Origin: Candidatus Hydrogenedentota bacterium
GTDB lineage: Bacteria; Hydrogenedentota; Hydrogenedentia; Hydrogenedentales; CAITNO01
DNA: 11,161 nt
Reading direction: 5' to 3'
Assembly: GCA_903822375.1 (NCBI GenBank)
Contig: CAIJOU010000324.1
Span: forward strand, 1-11,161
The notes under the pieces: model-generated
Seen by the model: the letters and a program-made list of their open reading frames with translations, nothing else
Database searches by the model: none
What the model was told of the DNA's origin: nothing
Program-made: the position numbers and the translations under genes
In this document: piece by piece, positions 5,777 through 11,161 of the stretch
Position numbering within the stretch: the stretch's first letter is position 1
Layout: each line of letters opens with the position of its first letter

Positions 5777-5817
5777 CCCGGGTTGGTCAACCGTTCTGAT
5801 TGGTTGGACCGCCCGGG
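5777..5817 (-). promoter_or_regulatory. Hairpin covering the ribosome binding site of the sphingomyelinase-like gene
   Basis: On the minus strand CCCGGG-c-GGTC-c-AACC pairs with GGTT-GACC-aa-CCCGGG around a 9-base loop (AATCAGAAC), giving 14 base pairs with a small internal loop and a bulge. The last GGG of the stem is also the GGG of the GGGAG ribosome binding site for the gene starting at 5764. It may act as a terminator-attenuator after the SirB1-type gene or as a block to translation. No T-run follows it. Confidence 0.5.
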
Positions 5818-5838
5818 AAACGGATGGGTTTCACACAA

Positions 5839-6723
5839 TTAGCAGAGTGCGCCGGTGATCAGCCGTGATTCCATGTCGCGCAGAAGGTCCACGGCAAGCA
5901 GACAATTGTCTTCGTCGTCTTCATTGCGGTAGGCGCGGACCAGATTGCCCAGGATGCGGGTGACGATGGTGGCGGCGTCAACCTCGAAGGTCAGCACCGC
6001 CTCGGCGGCTTCGCGCGAGGTGCCCTGCATGCTCAAGAAGGTTTCGCCGTCCACCACGGCACCCTCGTTGGCGGGGTCAACGATGAACAAACGGCCCGCC
6101 TCATCGCGGAAACGGGCGAGGAAATGACGGGGCCAGTTGCAGGCATGAATGTTCAGCCCGGCACGCCCGCCCACCAGCAGGTAAATGCAGACCAGGCTGA
6201 TCGGGAGTCCCCTACCGGACTCAATCACATGGACGAGGTTGCTGCTGTCGGCGTGATAGGTGCCGTTTCTGTCGCCCTGCATGCCCTTTTCGCGAAAAAG
6301 AAACGCGGCAAGGCTCTCGGGCGATTTTTCGCCCGGCCTGTCCCGATATTCCGCGGCGAACAGATCGAGCAGCCTGCCCAGGGGCGGGCGTTGGCGGGGG
6401 CCGTTTTGGAACTCTGCCAGCAGCGTCAGCGCCCGTTCGAGGCGCGCCTGGTCGTCCTGAATGTTCATCCAATGCGGCCAGGCAAGGCGCAGCCTGCGCC
6501 GGTGAACGGGCCCCGTGATCCTGCCGAGCAGTTTCCAGCCTGTTTCATCCGGCTGGTGCGCGAGCCGCTGCAAATCTTCGCCCAAGCCCGGCCCGTAGGA
6601 GGCGAGTTCAAGCGTCACCGCGTTGCGGACCACGGGGGAATTATCGTCGAGCAGCCGGATCAACGCGTCCAGTTTTGAGGTCCGGTCCGGACCGGTCATG
6701 CATGCGCTGTCTTGGTCAAGCAT
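5839..6723 (-). CDS. SirB1-type transglutaminase-like protein
   Basis: 294 aa from the chosen start. The N-terminal part (about 17-60: LDALIRLLDDNSPVVRNAVTLELASYG) resembles a HEAT-like helical pair common in this family. The core follows the SirB1/Transglut_core2 pattern: SNLVHVIESGRGLPISLVCIYLLVGGRAGL (161-190), then NWPRHFLARF (196-205; H200), then FIVDPANEG (213-221; D216). Most relatives have PGHF where this protein has PRHF. No typical catalytic cysteine motif is seen, as is usual in the family, so enzymatic activity is uncertain; biochemical function is unknown. The start is uncertain. The frame is open to 6930, with ATGs at 6756, 6723 and 6699. I prefer 6723 because the protein homology begins near there and a weak purine-rich stretch (GAGAAAGAAG) precedes it; upstream translation looks low in quality. 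It is divergent from glgP and upstream of the sphingomyelinase-like gene. Confidence 0.82.
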   Translation of the reverse strand: MLDQDSACMTGPDRTSKLDALIRLLDDNSPVVRNAVTLELASYGPGLGEDLQRLAHQPDETGWKLLGRITGPVHRRRLRLAWPHWMNIQDDQARLERALTLLAEFQNGPRQRPPLGRLLDLFAAEYRDRPGEKSPESLAAFLFREKGMQGDRNGTYHADSSNLVHVIESGRGLPISLVCIYLLVGGRAGLNIHACNWPRHFLARFRDEAGRLFIVDPANEGAVVDGETFLSMQGTSREAAEAVLTFEVDAATIVTRILGNLVRAYRNEDDEDNCLLAVDLLRDMESRLITGALC

Positions 6724-7041
6724 ACGGCACACTTCTTTCTCGTTTGCAGGCACCATCTGTAGAACTAAACGAGACGGTGGCGGCGCATATTCATTGCTGC
6801 CTAGTATACCGCCGGACCGCGCCGTTGTTCCGTGTCGGGCCTGTGAAACGTACCGATTGGGGGGGTAATCCGACCCATGGGTGGGTTTTTGCCCGGTCCG
6901 GACGGCGGAAAGGATGATAATGGCGGTCATCTTTGTTTCTTGGAGGCACTAAAGAGGGGTATGATCACCCCCGCCCGCCGCAGGGCCATGACTGAAACCT
7001 TAGTATTCCGGCGCGCCGCAGAGCGCACGAGGAGATAGACG
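6724..7041. promoter_or_regulatory. Divergent intergenic region with weak promoter candidates
   Basis: These 318 bases separate the SirB1-type gene from glgP. On the minus strand TATACT (complement of 6803-6808) is a good -10, with only ACA of a -35 at 17 bases (6826-6831). On the plus strand GATAAT (6916-6921) and TATGAT (6960-6965) are -10-like without a convincing -35. A run of seven G (6859-6865) and the palindrome ACCCATGGGT (6873-6882) are also present. The glgP ribosome binding site is GAGGAG (7029-7034). I see no RNA gene or further coding region. Confidence 0.3.
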
Positions 7042-9600
<2,559 letters not shown>

Positions 9601-9620
9601 CCGCGAAAGCCGAAACAGCG

Positions 9621-11036
9621 CTATTTGTCCGTGCAGGGTTCGGGTGATGCCCAATCCCCATCCATGTGGACGGGCATTCTGAACACGTGTTTGCCCGACT
9701 GGTCGCAGAAATAGAACTGTGACTCGGAGGGTTGCCGCGTGTCCCCGTCGGCCCAGAAAGCATAGAAATCGGGATGGGCGTTGAGGGGACGCCGCACGTG
9801 GGTGTGGTTGTAGCGGCTGTTCTGCGTCACCTGCCGTGATTTGGACCAGGTGGCGCCGCCGTCGTTGCTGGTCCAGACGGCAACCTCCCCCCCGGGATTG
9901 AAGGGCTGCGGGCCCGGTTCGGTGGGGCCGATGATGCGCCATTTCCTGTCCCCCTCAACATAGAGGCTGCCGGAATCATAGTTGTTGTCCGAGACGGCCA
10001 CGGTTGCGATGGCCCATTGGTCGCCGGTCCAGCGGGCCACACACCAAGTGTGCGGGCCGTTCTCGGGACCCGGCTGCCATCCCCGGCTGGTCACATAGAG
10101 AATGGCGGGCTGGCCGGAGGGCGTATAGTTGAGGTCTTTGACGTACACCAGCAGTTTCTCCGCGGCGTAGTCATGGACCAGCGCATTGCCGGTGGAACTG
10201 GTCACGGGCGTCTGCACCGGCTCCCCCGCGGCATTCTTCCAGGTCGCGCCCATGTCCCCGGTCTGCATGTAATAGAGGTTGGTGCGGAAGTTCAGCCCCT
10301 TGCCCTGGGGGTGATGGTCGAAGGCCGTGCCCACCCTGTCGCCGAAGGGCCAGGACACCTGGTAATGGCCCTCTTCGATATGCGCGTAGGAGACAGGCTC
10401 GGACCAGTGAATGCCGTCCGGGCTGGTGGAGGAGAACAGGCCCCGCCCCTTCGCGTAGCGCGTGTGCAGGAAGAGGAATCCCTTGCCTTCGATATACCAC
10501 GGCTGGGGATAGGAAAAGTTGGTTTCCCAGACCTGTTCAAAATCGTCGATGTCATAGGGCTTCCTGCTCTTGAAGAGAAAGGACGGGCGCGCCGTGCCGT
10601 GGGAACTGCAAAAGACCCAGAGATAGCCACCGTCATCCATGGAAATGACCGGATTGTCGTGGGCGTCGGTGGTCTTCTTGTCCATGAGGATGGTGGGCTT
10701 GGCGAGCAGCCCCGTGGCGTGGTCGTAACAGCCGACCATCTCCAGAAGCGACTTGCCGCCGGGTGCGACGCCGCCGAAGACAAAGAAGGTCTTGTTGGCC
10801 TTGGGTGCGTACAGGGCCATGGGAATGTGCTTCATGCAGTAGCTGCCCAGGCCGCCGCTGTACTTGTAAACGTATTCATCCTTGGTGGGTTCGTTCGCGT
10901 ACCAGATGCCTTGGTAGCCGTCGGCTTTCGGGAAAGCTTCGGCGTATGCGGGACGCACGAATACCACTGTGATGACAAGCGCCATCGCGCACGCCCACCG
11001 GCCAACTATCATAATACTGCTTTTCATGCTGCGCAT
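9621..11036 (-). CDS. Secreted BNR-4 repeat beta-propeller protein
   Basis: 471 aa. Residues 1-32 are a typical signal peptide: basic start (MRSMKSS), hydrophobic core (ACAMALVITVVFV) and AYA cleavage motif at 30-32. The mature part begins GYQGIWYANEP and shows repeated propeller blades with Asp-box-like motifs: TSPDGIHWSE (from 204), TGDMGATWKN (from 259) and TSNDGGATWSKS (from 389). The block DAHDNPVISMDDGGYLWVFCSSHG (124-147) is characteristic of the BNR-4 family (PF15892). Relatives include uncharacterised secreted proteins and some polysaccharide lyases or glycosidases with seven-bladed propellers, so a role in binding or cleaving polysaccharide is likely but unproven; sialidase activity should not be assumed. 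I chose the ATG at 11036 because GGAG (complement of 11043-11046) lies six bases upstream; the ATG at 11048 overlaps that site. It is convergent with glgP and preceded by a leader hairpin. Confidence 0.85.
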   Translation of the reverse strand: MRSMKSSIMIVGRWACAMALVITVVFVRPAYAEAFPKADGYQGIWYANEPTKDEYVYKYSGGLGSYCMKHIPMALYAPKANKTFFVFGGVAPGGKSLLEMVGCYDHATGLLAKPTILMDKKTTDAHDNPVISMDDGGYLWVFCSSHGTARPSFLFKSRKPYDIDDFEQVWETNFSYPQPWYIEGKGFLFLHTRYAKGRGLFSSTSPDGIHWSEPVSYAHIEEGHYQVSWPFGDRVGTAFDHHPQGKGLNFRTNLYYMQTGDMGATWKNAAGEPVQTPVTSSTGNALVHDYAAEKLLVYVKDLNYTPSGQPAILYVTSRGWQPGPENGPHTWCVARWTGDQWAIATVAVSDNNYDSGSLYVEGDRKWRIIGPTEPGPQPFNPGGEVAVWTSNDGGATWSKSRQVTQNSRYNHTHVRRPLNAHPDFYAFWADGDTRQPSESQFYFCDQSGKHVFRMPVHMDGDWASPEPCTDK

Positions 11037-11053
11037 TGGTGTCTCCATGAGGG

Positions 11054-11074
11054 CTCAGCGGTCATGTCGCTGAG
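11054..11074 (-). promoter_or_regulatory. Leader hairpin before the BNR-4 gene
   Basis: CTCAGCG (11054-11060) and CGCTGAG (11068-11074) form a 7-bp stem with a 7-base loop, about 8 bases upstream of the GGAG ribosome binding site. It could be an operator for a regulator or a 5' leader structure. I see no clear promoter hexamers in the remaining bases to the window end. Confidence 0.35.
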
Positions 11075-11092
11075 AGCGTCTGCCTTCGTATC

Positions 11093-11161
11093 GCAGGCGT
11101 CTCGCCTGCCTCGTCCTCCGCAGCGAACATCCAAACCGAGCCCAAGACCAAGGCAGGCGGG
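11093..11161. repeat. Short inverted repeats at the right edge, cut by the window
   Basis: GCAGGCG (11093-11099) and CGCCTGC (11103-11109) form a 7-bp hairpin with triloop TCT. CGCCTGCC (11103-11110) is also complementary to GGCAGGCG (11152-11159) at the window end. The pattern resembles dispersed intergenic palindromes in GC-rich genomes. The right side is truncated, so its extent is unknown. Confidence 0.5.

Noticed and set aside
4871..5842. 323-codon plus-strand frame opposite the sphingomyelinase-like gene
   Set aside because: The minus-strand frame carries a full catalytic motif set and an N-terminal anchor; the plus frame shows no motif and is a GC-driven shadow.
6724..6930. N-terminal extension of the SirB1-type gene to the ATG at 6930
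   Set aside because: The added 69 residues look like translated intergenic DNA, contain a promoter-like TATACT, and no ribosome binding site precedes the ATG.

Overview
The window is a GC-rich stretch (by eye above 60% G+C, with strong G/C at third codon positions) of a bacterial chromosome. It carries eleven packed features: ten protein genes and one tRNA. The mix suggests a Gram-negative-type bacterium: a WaaC-like LPS heptosyltransferase, an Sec-exported BNR-4 beta-propeller protein, a GT35 alpha-glucan phosphorylase and a SPASM-type radical SAM enzyme. Intergenic spaces with many short palindromes and a large share of poorly characterised families would fit a PVC-group or Hydrogenedentota-like lineage. 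That placement is inference only; no phylogenetic marker is present.

Region by region. Positions 1-1484 (+) hold the 3' part of an unrecognised small gene, then a complete radical SAM/SPASM peptide-maturase-like gene 10 bases downstream. A perfect 10-bp hairpin (1543-1575) separates this pair from a convergent thioredoxin gene (1604-1924, -) with its own sigma70-like promoter. A tandem 12-mer repeat and a perfect consensus promoter (TTGACA, 18 bp, TATAAT) precede tRNA-Ser(GGA) at 2141-2231. The heptosyltransferase (2346-3377, +) follows. It converges on a two-gene minus-strand unit: an SDR dehydrogenase (4654-3896), then the nucleoside phosphorylase ppnP (3853-3527). The 149 bases between the convergent genes are almost wholly nested inverted repeats, and the outer hairpins reach into the 3' ends of both genes.

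Positions 4829-6723 (-) hold a SirB1-type transglutaminase-like gene, then a membrane-anchored neutral-sphingomyelinase-like phosphodiesterase. A hairpin between them covers the second gene's ribosome binding site. A 318-base divergent intergenic region leads to glgP (7042-9600, +), whose end lies 20 bases from the end of a convergent secreted BNR-4 protein gene (11036-9621, -). The right edge carries short inverted repeats that look like one side of a dispersed intergenic repeat.

The genes do not form one pathway. Plausible links are glgP and the BNR-4 protein (both glucan or polysaccharide related, but oppositely oriented) and SDR-ppnP (operon-like spacing). No clear phage, CRISPR, insertion sequence or known defence system is visible. 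The least explained items are the radical SAM/SPASM gene with its unrecognised partner and the palindrome-filled spacer at 3372-3541.
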